Under the pieces are notes generated by a model, which made no database searches, was not told where the DNA came from, and worked only from the letters and a program-made list of their open reading frames with translations. A program made the position numbers and the translations under genes. From Planococcus sp. CPCC 101016 (lineage in GTDB: Bacteria; Bacillota; Bacilli; Bacillales_A; Planococcaceae), in the NCBI RefSeq assembly GCF_007859295.1, contig NZ_VOHB01000002.1:434001-498000 (forward strand): a stretch of 64,000 bases of DNA, in the 5' to 3' direction. The first letter of the stretch is position 1, and the number at the start of each line of letters is the position of its first letter. Shown here in pieces: positions 17,464 through 25,815 of the stretch.

Positions 17464-18165
17464 TCATTGTTTACGGTTGGCTAAGGATGAATGATTCACT
17501 CCAAAAACATTTTCAACATCAATGAGAAAGGCGATGCCTTTGCCTGGAGCGTTCAAGTCAACGGCTTCTTCAATGCTTTTGACAACTTTCTCTGAATAGC
17601 TGCTTGGAACGAGCGTCAAAACCACATCTTTTTCAGGGTCGATAGTGAAGTTCAGAAACTTCTCCTGTTCGTTTACTCCTGTACCTCGACCGTTTAGTAT
17701 AGTCCCACCTTCTGCACCGGCTTTTGCGGCGGCTTTTACTACAGTTGAAGAGTCACCCGAATTAACAATAGTTACGATTAATTGGAAATCTTTCGCTTCT
17801 GAATCCAAATCAGTAACACCTCTCTTTTTTTTCCTGTCATCTGTTCGGTGTGATAAATGCGGCACTCCAAGCAATTTACTTAAGTGAACTGTGAAGCCAA
17901 GACCATAGCCGGATTTCCCTAATTTTCCAGCTTCAGAAACGGCTTGTGCAACGGCTTTCTCGTTCTCTCCATCCAATGCGAAAAAGATGACATCCTTCTC
18001 ATGGGTCGCAGGCAAACCTAAAAATGTAGCTTTTTCATTTCTTCCCATACCTTCCCCGTATATAATGGTTGCGCCATCAACCCCGGCATTTTTAGCGGCG
18101 GCAATTACATCGCGTGAATGTCCTCTTTTGACGATGGCGATCATCAATCTGTGATTAAGAATCAT
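17464..18165 (-). CDS. Tandem P-II-like (GlnB-fold) signalling protein linked to DUF1538
   Basis: This 233-residue soluble protein consists of two copies of a P-II-like domain. Copy one spans about 7-101 and copy two about 124-220. They align along their length: A-I-V-K-R-G-H-S with T-I-V-N-S-G-D-S, D-G-A-T-I-I-Y-G-E-G-M-G with G-G-T-I-L-N-G-R-G-T-G, and E-K-D-V-I-F-F with E-K-D-V-V-L-T. In P-II proteins the matching G-A/G-T-I segment leads to the T-loop, which senses ligands and touches partners. A basic linker (D-R-K-K-K-R-G) joins them. I choose the ATG at 18165, which has AAAGGTGGG upstream, over a GTG at 18180. It overlaps the preceding DUF1538 gene by 11 bases. It probably regulates those membrane proteins (inference). 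Confidence 0.82.
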   Translation of the reverse strand: MILNHRLMIAIVKRGHSRDVIAAAKNAGVDGATIIYGEGMGRNEKATFLGLPATHEKDVIFFALDGENEKAVAQAVSEAGKLGKSGYGLGFTVHLSKLLGVPHLSHRTDDRKKKRGVTDLDSEAKDFQLIVTIVNSGDSSTVVKAAAKAGAEGGTILNGRGTGVNEQEKFLNFTIDPEKDVVLTLVPSSYSEKVVKSIEEAVDLNAPGKGIAFLIDVENVFGVNHSSLANRKQ

Positions 18166-18892
18166 TGGTTTTCTTCCCACCTTTTTTAGTGAAGATTAGA
18201 CCCAGTATGAGTACTGCGATGATTGGAGTGAGAGCGACAAGTGCAATCATGCCAAAGCCATCAGTCAAAGGGTCGCTGCCTGCTGTAGCACTTGAAATGC
18301 CAACTGCCACAGCAACGATAAATGTAACGGTCATGGGACCAGTTGCCACTCCTCCAGAATCAAAGGCGATGCCGATAAAAGTTTGAGTCGAAAAAAACAC
18401 AAGTATGAGAGCAAGGAGATAACCAGGAATAATGAAATACCAGAGCGACCAACCAGTCAAAATTCTCAGCATGGATAAAGCGATGGAGACACCGACACCC
18501 ATTGATAATGTGTAAAGCATCATTTTCTGAGAAATGTATCCGCCGGTTTCTTGGTCGACCTCGTCTGTCATGATGCTGACTGCCGGTTCTGCGAATGTAG
18601 CGGCAAAACCCAAGACAAAACCGATTGGAATCAAAAGCCATTTGTTCTCCCAGCTTCCAAGCGTTTCTCCCATCATCGTCCCAACCGGCATAAAGCCGAC
18701 ATGAACTCCTTGAAGAAAAAAAGAAAGACCGAAAAAGGTTAAAACGAAGCCTATTCCTACTTGCATAACACGCTGCATCGGCAGTTTCAGCATGAATATC
18801 TGAAAGGCAGCAAAGAAAATAAGGAGAGGGAGCAGTGCCATGCTCACTTCCAGCATGACTGTTTGAAATCCTTCGAAAATATGGATAGTCAC
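18155..18892 (-). CDS. DUF1538 membrane protein (second of pair)
   Basis: This 245-residue protein has about seven membrane helices. Conserved polar patches of the DUF1538 family stand out in the membrane regions: F-A-E-P-A-V-S-I-M-T-D-E-V-D near residue 98 and F-D-S-G-G-V-A-T-G-P-M-T-V-T-F near residue 172. The first gene of the operon has the same pair of patches at the same places, so the two subunits look like two halves of one pseudo-symmetric carrier or channel. The tail K-K-G-G-K-K is basic and cytosolic. Start codon overlaps the upstream gene by ATGA. No function is established for the family that I know of; transport is an inference from topology and the attached P-II-like protein. 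Confidence 0.8.
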   Translation of the reverse strand: MTIHIFEGFQTVMLEVSMALLPLLIFFAAFQIFMLKLPMQRVMQVGIGFVLTFFGLSFFLQGVHVGFMPVGTMMGETLGSWENKWLLIPIGFVLGFAATFAEPAVSIMTDEVDQETGGYISQKMMLYTLSMGVGVSIALSMLRILTGWSLWYFIIPGYLLALILVFFSTQTFIGIAFDSGGVATGPMTVTFIVAVAVGISSATAGSDPLTDGFGMIALVALTPIIAVLILGLIFTKKGGKKTNDS

Positions 18893-19584
18893 CTGAATAA
18901 CACCCCCAGGATCATGACTGCCAGAATGGGTCCAATAGAGGCGAGGCCAATCAAACCGAATTTCTCACCGGAACTGTCATCCTCTGAACGCAGTACAGAA
19001 GCAACGCCAATACCCAACGCCAGAATAAAAGGAACGGCCATCGGTCCAGTTGTGACGCCACCGGAATCGAAGGAAATAGAGATGAAGGCTTCGGGGACAA
19101 AGAAAGACAGTAGGAAAACCAAAGCGTAGCCGCCAATAAGCAAATAATGAAGAGGAATTTTAAAGATAGTACGGATCATTGCCAATGCAACGAAAATAGC
19201 CAAACCGAGAGAGACTGATAAGATTAATATCGCTGAACTGATTGCACCTCCAGAGACTTCGTCAATTTGTTTGGCCAGTACACGGACATCCGGCTCGGCT
19301 ACAGTGACCGCGATGCCCAATAAAAAACCGGTGGCGATAATAAAACCGGCTTTTTTGGTACTGGGAAGCCTTCTGCCAATCATTTCGCCAATTGGCAATA
19401 GCCCGGCATTAACGCCGACAAGGAATAGAAAAAATCCAGTACTGACAAAAAGTACCCCGATGAGAAACTGAATGATTGCTTCAAAAGGCATTCTAATAAT
19501 AACAATTTGTAAAACCAAGACGACTATAGTGACAGGAAGGATTGCGGCGGCAACTTCTTTGAAAGTGTCTCTCACATTTTCCAT
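18889..19584 (-). CDS. DUF1538 membrane protein (first of pair)
   Basis: This 231-residue protein has about seven hydrophobic helices and is the first gene of the three-gene unit. Family patches are V-A-E-P-D-V-R-V-L near residue 96 and S-F-D-S-G-G-V-T-T-G-P-M-A-V-P-F near residue 170. Buried Glu-Pro and Asp-Ser-Gly-Gly motifs would suit ion or solute binding. It is divergent in sequence from its partner but shares the layout, which points to an old duplication. The ATG has GGAG 11 bases upstream. A sigma-B-like promoter lies about 35 bases before it. Function unknown. Confidence 0.8.
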   Translation of the reverse strand: MENVRDTFKEVAAAILPVTIVVLVLQIVIIRMPFEAIIQFLIGVLFVSTGFFLFLVGVNAGLLPIGEMIGRRLPSTKKAGFIIATGFLLGIAVTVAEPDVRVLAKQIDEVSGGAISSAILILSVSLGLAIFVALAMIRTIFKIPLHYLLIGGYALVFLLSFFVPEAFISISFDSGGVTTGPMAVPFILALGIGVASVLRSEDDSSGEKFGLIGLASIGPILAVMILGVLFR

Positions 19585-19618
19585 TGAATGTCCGTCTCCA
19601 TTTCTGTTTTTTATTTCT

Positions 19619-19643
19619 ATTCCCTGGGAATCCCTTCATAAAC
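19619..19643 (-). promoter_or_regulatory. Candidate SigB promoter of the DUF1538/P-II operon
   Basis: On the minus strand GTTTAT (19638-19643), 13 bases, GGGAAT (19619-19624), about 35 bases upstream of the first DUF1538 start. Confidence 0.5.
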
Positions 19644-19659
19644 TTTTGCTTCATTGATA

Positions 19660-19700
19660 TAAAAATAGCGTTGCCGCTCTAAAGAGTCGGCAACGCTATT
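19660..19700 (-). terminator. Terminator of the mrp operon
   Basis: A 13-bp perfect stem, AATAGCGTTGCCG (19664-19676) with CGGCAACGCTATT (19688-19700), is followed on the minus strand by a T-run. It separates the mrp operon from the DUF1538 unit. Confidence 0.9.
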
Positions 19701-19744
19701 ACTAACCTGCTTTATTAAGAAAACATGAAAAAATCATCATATCT

Positions 19745-20095
19745 TTATTTTTTGATCAATTCTTCCAAAGCATCTTCTGTAGAAGAGTCGGCCAATTTAA
19801 CGTTCGAACGGTATGCTGCTCGTGTGATCAAATGACCCGCCACAGGTGCTGTTAAAAAAACAAAAGTGATCCCCAATAAAAGCCGGACGCTGATAAAGTT
19901 TTCAGATGCCCAGAAATAGATGAAGGTTCCAGACAATGACAGCAGAACAGCAAGTGTAGAGCTTTTTGTAGCAGCATGCGAACGGGTATAAACATCCGGC
20001 AGCCGAAGAATTCCGATTGCGCTGATTACCGCCATTATACTGCCAATCAAAATCAGAAAAACCCCGAAATACTCAGCGATTATGTTTATGCTCAA
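19745..20095 (-). CDS. mrpG: Na+/H+ antiporter subunit MrpG
   Basis: This small membrane subunit of the Mrp/Mnh multisubunit cation-proton antiporter has 116 residues and three helices. Family marks are G-I-L-R-L-P-D-V-Y-T-R-S-H-A-A-T-K near residue 35 and V-F-L-T-A-P-V-A-G-H-L-I-T-R-A-A near 78. The frame extends upstream to 20161, but the TTG at 20095 has AAAGGGG 8 bases before it and gives the normal family length. It overlaps the end of mrpF and is the last gene of the operon. Confidence 0.93.
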   Translation of the reverse strand: MSINIIAEYFGVFLILIGSIMAVISAIGILRLPDVYTRSHAATKSSTLAVLLSLSGTFIYFWASENFISVRLLLGITFVFLTAPVAGHLITRAAYRSNVKLADSSTEDALEELIKK

Positions 20096-20357
20096 CGATA
20101 TCGCCCCTTTCAACGAAACGTGCCAAAGCAAGTGTACTGATGAATGCAAGAATACCAACAATCAATATAACTTCAAGAAATGCATGCGTGTGGAGTACAA
20201 CGGAAAAGACAGCTACTCCTGAAATCAAATTAACCCCGATCATATCCATTGCTACAACACGATCAGGCATGGAAGGCCCTCGAATAATCCGGTACAATGC
20301 CAGAATGATTGCCAGAATGAAAAGGGAGAGGGAAATGGTCAGTATGGTTTCAATCAA
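20073..20357 (-). CDS. mrpF: Na+/H+ antiporter subunit MrpF
   Basis: This 94-residue subunit has three helices. R-I-I-R-G-P-S-M-P-D-R-V-V-A-M-D near residues 23-38 is the family signature, including the charged residues known to matter in MrpF. It overlaps mrpE by ATGA and mrpG by 23 bases. It acts only as part of the membrane complex. Confidence 0.94.
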   Translation of the reverse strand: MIETILTISLSLFILAIILALYRIIRGPSMPDRVVAMDMIGVNLISGVAVFSVVLHTHAFLEVILIVGILAFISTLALARFVERGDIVEHKHNR

Positions 20358-20839
20358 TTTCTTGTCACCTCCATAATCGCTTTTTCAAAAACTTTAATGG
20401 ACTTTAATACCGAATCACGTGAACTTTCCACATCCATTGCGTGGATATAGAAAATTTTCCCGTCTGGTGACACTTCCATAACGACCGATCCTGGTGTCAA
20501 AGTGAGCAGGAGGGCGAGTGTCGTCAATTCATAATCACCTTCCATACTGTGTTCATAAGTGAAGATACCAGGTTTTATGTTCAGCTTTGGACTTAAAATC
20601 TGTTTCATGATTAATAGACTGGATTGGAAAAGTTCTGAGACAAAGATCAGCAGCAGCTTAAGTGCCGAGTAAACTCGCAGCAAATAGAACTTTGTTCCAA
20701 AAAAGCGGTGCATGAGGAAAAGGATGCCAATACCAATCAAATATCCGGTCAGAAAAGTCGTGATATAAAAAGCATCTTCGTCCATCAGCAATGTCCACAA
20801 TAACGCAATGGTGATATTTAATAAGAACTGAGCGGGCAC
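20354..20839 (-). CDS. mrpE: Na+/H+ antiporter subunit MrpE
   Basis: This 161-residue subunit has two or three N-terminal helices and a cytosolic C-terminal domain. L-A-L-L-L-T-L-T-P-G-S-V-V-M-E-V near residue 108 and I-H-A-M-D-V near 132 are typical of MrpE, which supports assembly and activity of the antiporter. It lies 32 bases after mrpD, the largest gap in the operon. Confidence 0.92.
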   Translation of the reverse strand: MPAQFLLNITIALLWTLLMDEDAFYITTFLTGYLIGIGILFLMHRFFGTKFYLLRVYSALKLLLIFVSELFQSSLLIMKQILSPKLNIKPGIFTYEHSMEGDYELTTLALLLTLTPGSVVMEVSPDGKIFYIHAMDVESSRDSVLKSIKVFEKAIMEVTRN

Positions 20840-20871
20840 TCTACTTCACTCCTTTCATAGAGAAAGTGGAT

Positions 20872-22359
20872 TTACTCAATTATGCCCAATACAGCATCGA
20901 TATAAATCCCAGGATCCAATAATGTTTCAGCAGCGGTCGCAACATAAGGCGCCAAACCTTCGATGCCTAAACCGATGCCAATGGTCAATAACACAAGTGC
21001 TAAACAGGGCAGCAGGACGCCTCTTCTCAAGGGCAGCTGTTCTTCTTTACTGACAATGGTTTCGCCCCAGAAACAGTTTTTAAAGATGCGTAGCAGCGAG
21101 TAAAGGACGAAAATACTGGATATCAGGGCTAAAGCTAGGAGGAGGTACGATCCACTATCAATTGCGGCCCCTGCTATCAGAACTTTTCCAATAAAACCGC
21201 TGAGTGGTGGAATGCCGGCAAGCGACAGCATAGTGATGAAAAAAGACCAGCCAAGCAATGGGTAGTTCTTCATGAGACCGCTCATTCCGGCCATTTTTGA
21301 GGTGCCGCTTAATGTGATCATTGTACCGACAAGAAGAAACAGCAGCGCTTTGGCCACCATATCATGAATAAAGTAGTAGATGGCCCCTTCAATTGCAGCA
21401 GGAGTGGATATTGCCAATCCTGCCAACATGAAACCGACAGCAATGATCACATTGTAAGCTGCAATGCTGCGGATATCATTGAAAGCGATGGCCCCTAGGC
21501 TTCCTCCGATTAAAGTCAACCCCGCCATAACGCCGATGAGGGTATGTGTGATTTCCGGCTGGTGATAAAAAATCAATGAAAAAACACGGAACAAGGCATA
21601 AACTCCAACCTTCGTAAGCAATGCGCCAAAAAGGGCAGAGGTGACAACAGGCGGTGAACTATAAGATCCGGGAAGCCAAAAGTAAAGTAACAACCCAGCT
21701 TTCAAACTGAACACCACCAAAAAGACGATGCTGATGGTGGTTAGAAGAGGTGTCTGCCCTACTTCCGCAACCCGTTCAGCTACATGTGCCATATTCAAAG
21801 TGCCGACAGTTCCGTAGAGGAAAGCCAAGGCCACCAGGAAGAACCAGGATGAAACGATATTAATCGATACGTACTTGATTGCTTCGCGCAGCTGACGTTT
21901 GGAATTACCTAAAGTCAGGAGTACGTAAGAAGACAGCAGCATGACTTCAAAGCAAACGAACAGGTTGAACAAATCACCAGTCAAAAAAGAACCGTTGACG
22001 CCGGCCGCTAGAAACAGTACCGTCGGATAAAAATACATGGTCTGCAATTCTTTGCTGGTGGAAATCAGGGCATAGCTCAGGCAGATGGTTGTTACAATGC
22101 TGGATGTCAACACGAGTAAAACGGCAAAGGAATCGGCAACAAACAAAATGCCGAAAGGCGGTTCCCAGCCCCCGAAATCCAAACGTATAATTCCATCAGC
22201 CTGAATCGCATACAAAAGATAAAATGATATGCCTGCAGTGACCGCCATGGCCGTAAGACTGATCCAGGCTTGGATGCGTCCGTAAGTGCGCAAGAAAATC
22301 AGCACTACGCCTATTATTATTGGAAGAAGCATGGGAAGGACTAAAATATTATTCATCAT
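20872..22359 (-). CDS. mrpD: Na+/H+ antiporter subunit MrpD
   Basis: This 495-residue subunit has about 14 helices and is homologous to the proton-pumping subunits NuoL/M/N of respiratory complex I. It has the conserved F-E-V-M-L-L-S-S-Y near residue 137 with the membrane glutamate, K-A-G-L-L-L-Y-F-W-L-P near residue 218 with the lysine, and H-D-M-V-A-K-A-L-L-F near residue 335. These residues belong to the proton pathway in the family. It overlaps mrpC by 11 bases. Together with MrpA it forms the ion-translocating core. Confidence 0.95.
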   Translation of the reverse strand: MMNNILVLPMLLPIIIGVVLIFLRTYGRIQAWISLTAMAVTAGISFYLLYAIQADGIIRLDFGGWEPPFGILFVADSFAVLLVLTSSIVTTICLSYALISTSKELQTMYFYPTVLFLAAGVNGSFLTGDLFNLFVCFEVMLLSSYVLLTLGNSKRQLREAIKYVSINIVSSWFFLVALAFLYGTVGTLNMAHVAERVAEVGQTPLLTTISIVFLVVFSLKAGLLLYFWLPGSYSSPPVVTSALFGALLTKVGVYALFRVFSLIFYHQPEITHTLIGVMAGLTLIGGSLGAIAFNDIRSIAAYNVIIAVGFMLAGLAISTPAAIEGAIYYFIHDMVAKALLFLLVGTMITLSGTSKMAGMSGLMKNYPLLGWSFFITMLSLAGIPPLSGFIGKVLIAGAAIDSGSYLLLALALISSIFVLYSLLRIFKNCFWGETIVSKEEQLPLRRGVLLPCLALVLLTIGIGLGIEGLAPYVATAAETLLDPGIYIDAVLGIIE

Positions 22360-22687
22360 CAGAACCTCGCATAGCTCCTAAATTGTCTGTTCCCAATTCC
22401 TGATAAGCGCGATAGGCGAGCACCAGGATAAAAGCTGTAACAGCGAAGCTGATGACAATTGCCGTCAAAATTAACGCTTGAGGCAAGGCATCAACATACG
22501 ACTCTGCTTCTTCCCCGAGCAAAGGAACCGTTCCCAGCTTCAAACCACCCATCGATAAGATCAGCAGATGGACGGCGTGAGACAGGATAGCTGTACCCAG
22601 GATGACGCGTACAACATTTTTTGATAATACAAGATAGATGGCGACCGTGGTAAGGACGCCGACCAAAATAATGATCAATGATTCCAC
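22349..22687 (-). CDS. mrpC: Na+/H+ antiporter subunit MrpC
   Basis: This 112-residue, three-helix subunit is homologous to NuoK. I-L-G-T-A-I-L-S-H-A-V-H-L-L and D-A-L-P-Q-A-L-I-L-T-A-I-V-I-S-F-A are the family blocks. It begins 3 bases after the mrpB stop and overlaps mrpD. Confidence 0.95.
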   Translation of the reverse strand: MESLIIILVGVLTTVAIYLVLSKNVVRVILGTAILSHAVHLLILSMGGLKLGTVPLLGEEAESYVDALPQALILTAIVISFAVTAFILVLAYRAYQELGTDNLGAMRGSDDE

Positions 22688-22690
22688 AGG

Positions 22691-23113
22691 CTACTCATCC
22701 TCACTTATGCTAAGAATAATATTCACGACAACACCAACAACTGTCAGCGCGATGCCGGCTTCAAATATGGTGACAGTGGCAAGTTCAGTCTTACCGAAAA
22801 TCGGCAAATCAAAGTAGCCGAAACTCTGGCTCAAGAAGGCCTCGCCGAAAAACATAGGGACAACACCGCTCGTCATGGCCAGCAATACACCGAATGCAGA
22901 AAGTTTTTTAAAGTCGATAGGCAATGCTTCACTGACGGTTTCTGAATCATAAGACAAAAACATCAACACGAAAGCAGAAGCAATAACCAATCCTCCAATG
23001 AAGCCGCCGCCTGGTTGGTTGTGTCCGGATAAAAACAGGTAGATGCCGAACGTTAAAATAATCAAAACGACAGCTTTTGAAACAGTTTTTAATATCACGT
23101 CATTGATGCTCAT
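22691..23113 (-). CDS. mrpB: Na+/H+ antiporter subunit MrpB
   Basis: This 140-residue, four-helix subunit has G-H-N-Q-P-G-G-G-F-I-G-G-L-V near residue 29, the hallmark of MrpB. An in-frame ATG at 23134 has no ribosome binding site; the ATG at 23113 has AAAGGGG before it and gives the usual start M-S-I-N-D-V-I-L-K. The start lies 14 bases inside the end of mrpA. Confidence 0.93.
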   Translation of the reverse strand: MSINDVILKTVSKAVVLIILTFGIYLFLSGHNQPGGGFIGGLVIASAFVLMFLSYDSETVSEALPIDFKKLSAFGVLLAMTSGVVPMFFGEAFLSQSFGYFDLPIFGKTELATVTIFEAGIALTVVGVVVNIILSISEDE

Positions 23114-25502
23114 CTTTATCCGGCCCCTTTCCATGTTTCAAGCGGATTAACGTATAGACGCCGAGTCCGGCAATGAACAGAACAAGTGATTCAAGCATTG
23201 TATCAAAAGCACGGAAATCTCCAAGAATCGCATTGACAATATTGTCTCCACCGGCAAGTTCATAGGAATTTTCAAAATAGCCCGAAATGCTGGTGAATAG
23301 CGTTCCGCTGTTTACGGTCAGTCCAATCAGTGTGACCGTAACTCCAGCGCCGATGGCAATAATCGCGTTGCGAATATTTATCCGTTTTGAAGCATTGTCT
23401 TTTGTCCATTCAGGCAAGAAATTAAAGCACAGCAGGAATAATACAGTGGTCACTGTTTCGATGACCAATTGTGTCAAAGCCAAATCCGGTGCACGGAACA
23501 ACACGAAGAAAATAGCGATAGAGAAACCCAGTACACCATTCAGTAAAATAGCTGTCAGGCGCTTTTTGGCAAACAGGATACTTATGGCGGCAATCGCCAT
23601 GACGGCAGTCAACATGCCCTCGTAAACGCTGACTGGGGAATCGGCGGACAAGTCAATGGATAAGGCGCCGGTGAAAATCAATGCCCCGCCAGATACAGCA
23701 ATAAAGAAAGAGAAGATGTAAGCAAAATAAGCAGGGAGATGTCCGGTCATATAATGCGTGGTAATCCAATTAGAAACCCTTTTCAAATCCTTCAGAAAAG
23801 AATTGTACAGCACAGTGAAAGTCCATCCCGCAGGCTGCAAGCGATAGATTTTGTACCAGCTGCGGATGGTAAGGAAAAGGACCGTTCCGATAACGATAAT
23901 TCCTAAGGTCATAAATAATTCGGTATTAAAACCATGCCACGCTGAAATGTGGGGAGATGCTCCTGGAATTCCAGGAATGACGCCATTCAACGCGGGCCTC
24001 AGCAAGTGGTCACCTAATAGGTTTGGCATGAAGAACAAGGCGATAATTAAAACGCATAGAATGGCTGGAGAAATCAGCATTCCAATTGAAGGTTCCACCG
24101 GTCTTCTATCCAGTTTCTTCAAATGAGAAGGACCAAAGAAAGTTCGGAAAACAAAAATCATACAATATACAAAAGTAAACACAGAAGCGATCCACGCAAT
24201 GATAGGAATCAGTAAGCCCCAGGTTGCGACTTCGAAAATTGGAAGTCCCGCCGCGTTAACGGAAGCCGTGAAGAACATCTCTTTGCTTAGAAATCCATTA
24301 AAAAAAGGAAGTCCGGCCATTGAAAAGCTGCCGATGACAGCGAATGTAAAGGTGATAGGCAGGAATGCCATCAATCCACCCAAGCGCCGGATATCACGCG
24401 TTCCCACCTGGTGATCGACAATGCCGACCACCATGAAAAGGGCGCCTTTAAACGTGGAGTGGTTGACCATATGGAACAATGCTGCAAAAACGGCCAAGCC
24501 ATAAATTTCACCTTGACTGCCGGCTCCAAAATGGAGGGCTGCTGAACCAAGACCGAAAAGGCTCATAATTAAACCGAGTTGACTGATAGTGGAATAGGCG
24601 AGCAACGCTTTCAGGTCGGTCTGTCGGACAGCGCAGAAAGCTCCCCAGAATAAAGTGACAAGCCCGACAAGTGTGACTGTCCAGAACCAAGCAGCATCGC
24701 CGCCGAAAGTCGGGGTAAAGCGGGCAACCAAATAGATGCCTGCTTTAACCATGGTGGCAGAATGCAGATAAGCACTAACCGGAGTTGGTGCTTCCATAGC
24801 GTCCGGCAGCCAAATGTGGAAAGGGAATTGGGCAGACTTGGTGAATGCGCCGAGCAGCACCAGGAACATGGCCGGATAAAACAAGCTATGATCGGTGTAC
24901 TGCCCCATGACAGCTGCAACTTCCCGAATGCTGAATGTTCCGGTCATGGAATGGAGCATTAAAAATCCGGCAAGCATTCCGAATCCGCCAAACACGGTGA
25001 TCAATAAAGACTTTTGGGCACCGTAGCGGGAATTTTTCCGGTGATACCAGAAAGCGATCAACAAAAAGGAAGAAATACTGGTTAATTCCCAGAAGACGTA
25101 TAGGACAAGGAGATTATCAGATAGGACAACGCCGAGCATAGCTCCCATGAACAGCAGCAAATAGGCGTAAAAATGCGGAAAAGAATCGGATGATGATAAA
25201 TAGTAGATGGAGTAGAGAACGACAAGGCTCCCCATGCCGGTAATGAGTAAAGCCATGATCAAACTGAGGCCATCAAGATAAGTTGTAAAGTTTATGCCTA
25301 TCGAGGGAATCCAATTGACTGTTTGGATCAGGGTTTCGTCAGTTGAAATAGTGGGGATCTGAAAGACGAAAATAGTGAATAGAACAAGTGGTACAAGCAG
25401 CACGAGCCAGCCGATATGCAAGGCTCCAGTTCGTTTATGTATGAGTGGGATCAAAGCGGTAGCGATAAAAGGAATCAATATGGCTAAAATCAATAGATGC
25501 AC
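23100..25502 (-). CDS. mrpA: Na+/H+ antiporter subunit MrpA
   Basis: This is the large subunit of the Mrp antiporter, 800 residues with about 20 helices. The first two thirds are NuoL-like: F-W-E-L-T-S near residue 142, K-S-A-Q-F-P-F-H-I-W-L-P near 225, S-A-T-M-V-K-A-G near 250 and a helical K-rich lateral region. The rest holds the MrpA-specific C-terminal helices (F-R-A-P-D-L-A-L-T-Q-L-V-I-E-T) that precede an MrpB-like part. The start is GTG at 25502 with GGAGGT 6 bases upstream. The complex exchanges cytosolic Na+ (or other cations) for protons and supports salt and alkali tolerance. It is the first of seven genes. Confidence 0.96.
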   Translation of the reverse strand: MHLLILAILIPFIATALIPLIHKRTGALHIGWLVLLVPLVLFTIFVFQIPTISTDETLIQTVNWIPSIGINFTTYLDGLSLIMALLITGMGSLVVLYSIYYLSSSDSFPHFYAYLLLFMGAMLGVVLSDNLLVLYVFWELTSISSFLLIAFWYHRKNSRYGAQKSLLITVFGGFGMLAGFLMLHSMTGTFSIREVAAVMGQYTDHSLFYPAMFLVLLGAFTKSAQFPFHIWLPDAMEAPTPVSAYLHSATMVKAGIYLVARFTPTFGGDAAWFWTVTLVGLVTLFWGAFCAVRQTDLKALLAYSTISQLGLIMSLFGLGSAALHFGAGSQGEIYGLAVFAALFHMVNHSTFKGALFMVVGIVDHQVGTRDIRRLGGLMAFLPITFTFAVIGSFSMAGLPFFNGFLSKEMFFTASVNAAGLPIFEVATWGLLIPIIAWIASVFTFVYCMIFVFRTFFGPSHLKKLDRRPVEPSIGMLISPAILCVLIIALFFMPNLLGDHLLRPALNGVIPGIPGASPHISAWHGFNTELFMTLGIIVIGTVLFLTIRSWYKIYRLQPAGWTFTVLYNSFLKDLKRVSNWITTHYMTGHLPAYFAYIFSFFIAVSGGALIFTGALSIDLSADSPVSVYEGMLTAVMAIAAISILFAKKRLTAILLNGVLGFSIAIFFVLFRAPDLALTQLVIETVTTVLFLLCFNFLPEWTKDNASKRINIRNAIIAIGAGVTVTLIGLTVNSGTLFTSISGYFENSYELAGGDNIVNAILGDFRAFDTMLESLVLFIAGLGVYTLIRLKHGKGPDKDEHQ

Positions 25503-25732
25503 AGCAGAACCTCCGGTATTGGGATAGAAAAGCGAGTATGAATGGAAAAATTAATGAGCGGGTATATAATAAAGAAAAGTAGATTTCACCTTTGCTGTTG
25601 TTTGATGAGCTCTCAAAGCAGCCAATATAAATTATACAGGAAAACCTTGGCTTTTTCATTTGCCAGCCAATGCTGGTAAGAAAAAGGCCGGCAAGTTTTT
25701 TTAACTAGGAAATCTGAAAATTATTGAAACCC

Positions 25733-25761
25733 TTGATTTTATGTAAAGGAAGAAGTATAAT
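25733..25761 (+). promoter_or_regulatory. SigA promoter of the universal stress protein gene
   Basis: TTGATT (25733-25738), 17 bases, TATAAT (25756-25761), 55 bases before the start. The mrp operon must start on the other strand in the same 313-base gap; a TATAAT on the minus strand at 25631-25636 is the best -10 candidate, without a clear -35. Confidence 0.7.
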
Positions 25762-25815
25762 TTCATAGTTTTGAAAGTCAGGATATGAATTATATTCCCA
25801 GAGGGGTGAACATAA

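Noticed and set aside
23287..24414. Several plus-strand open frames across mrpA
   Set aside because: They are antisense shadows of a highly conserved membrane protein gene and have no ribosome binding sites.
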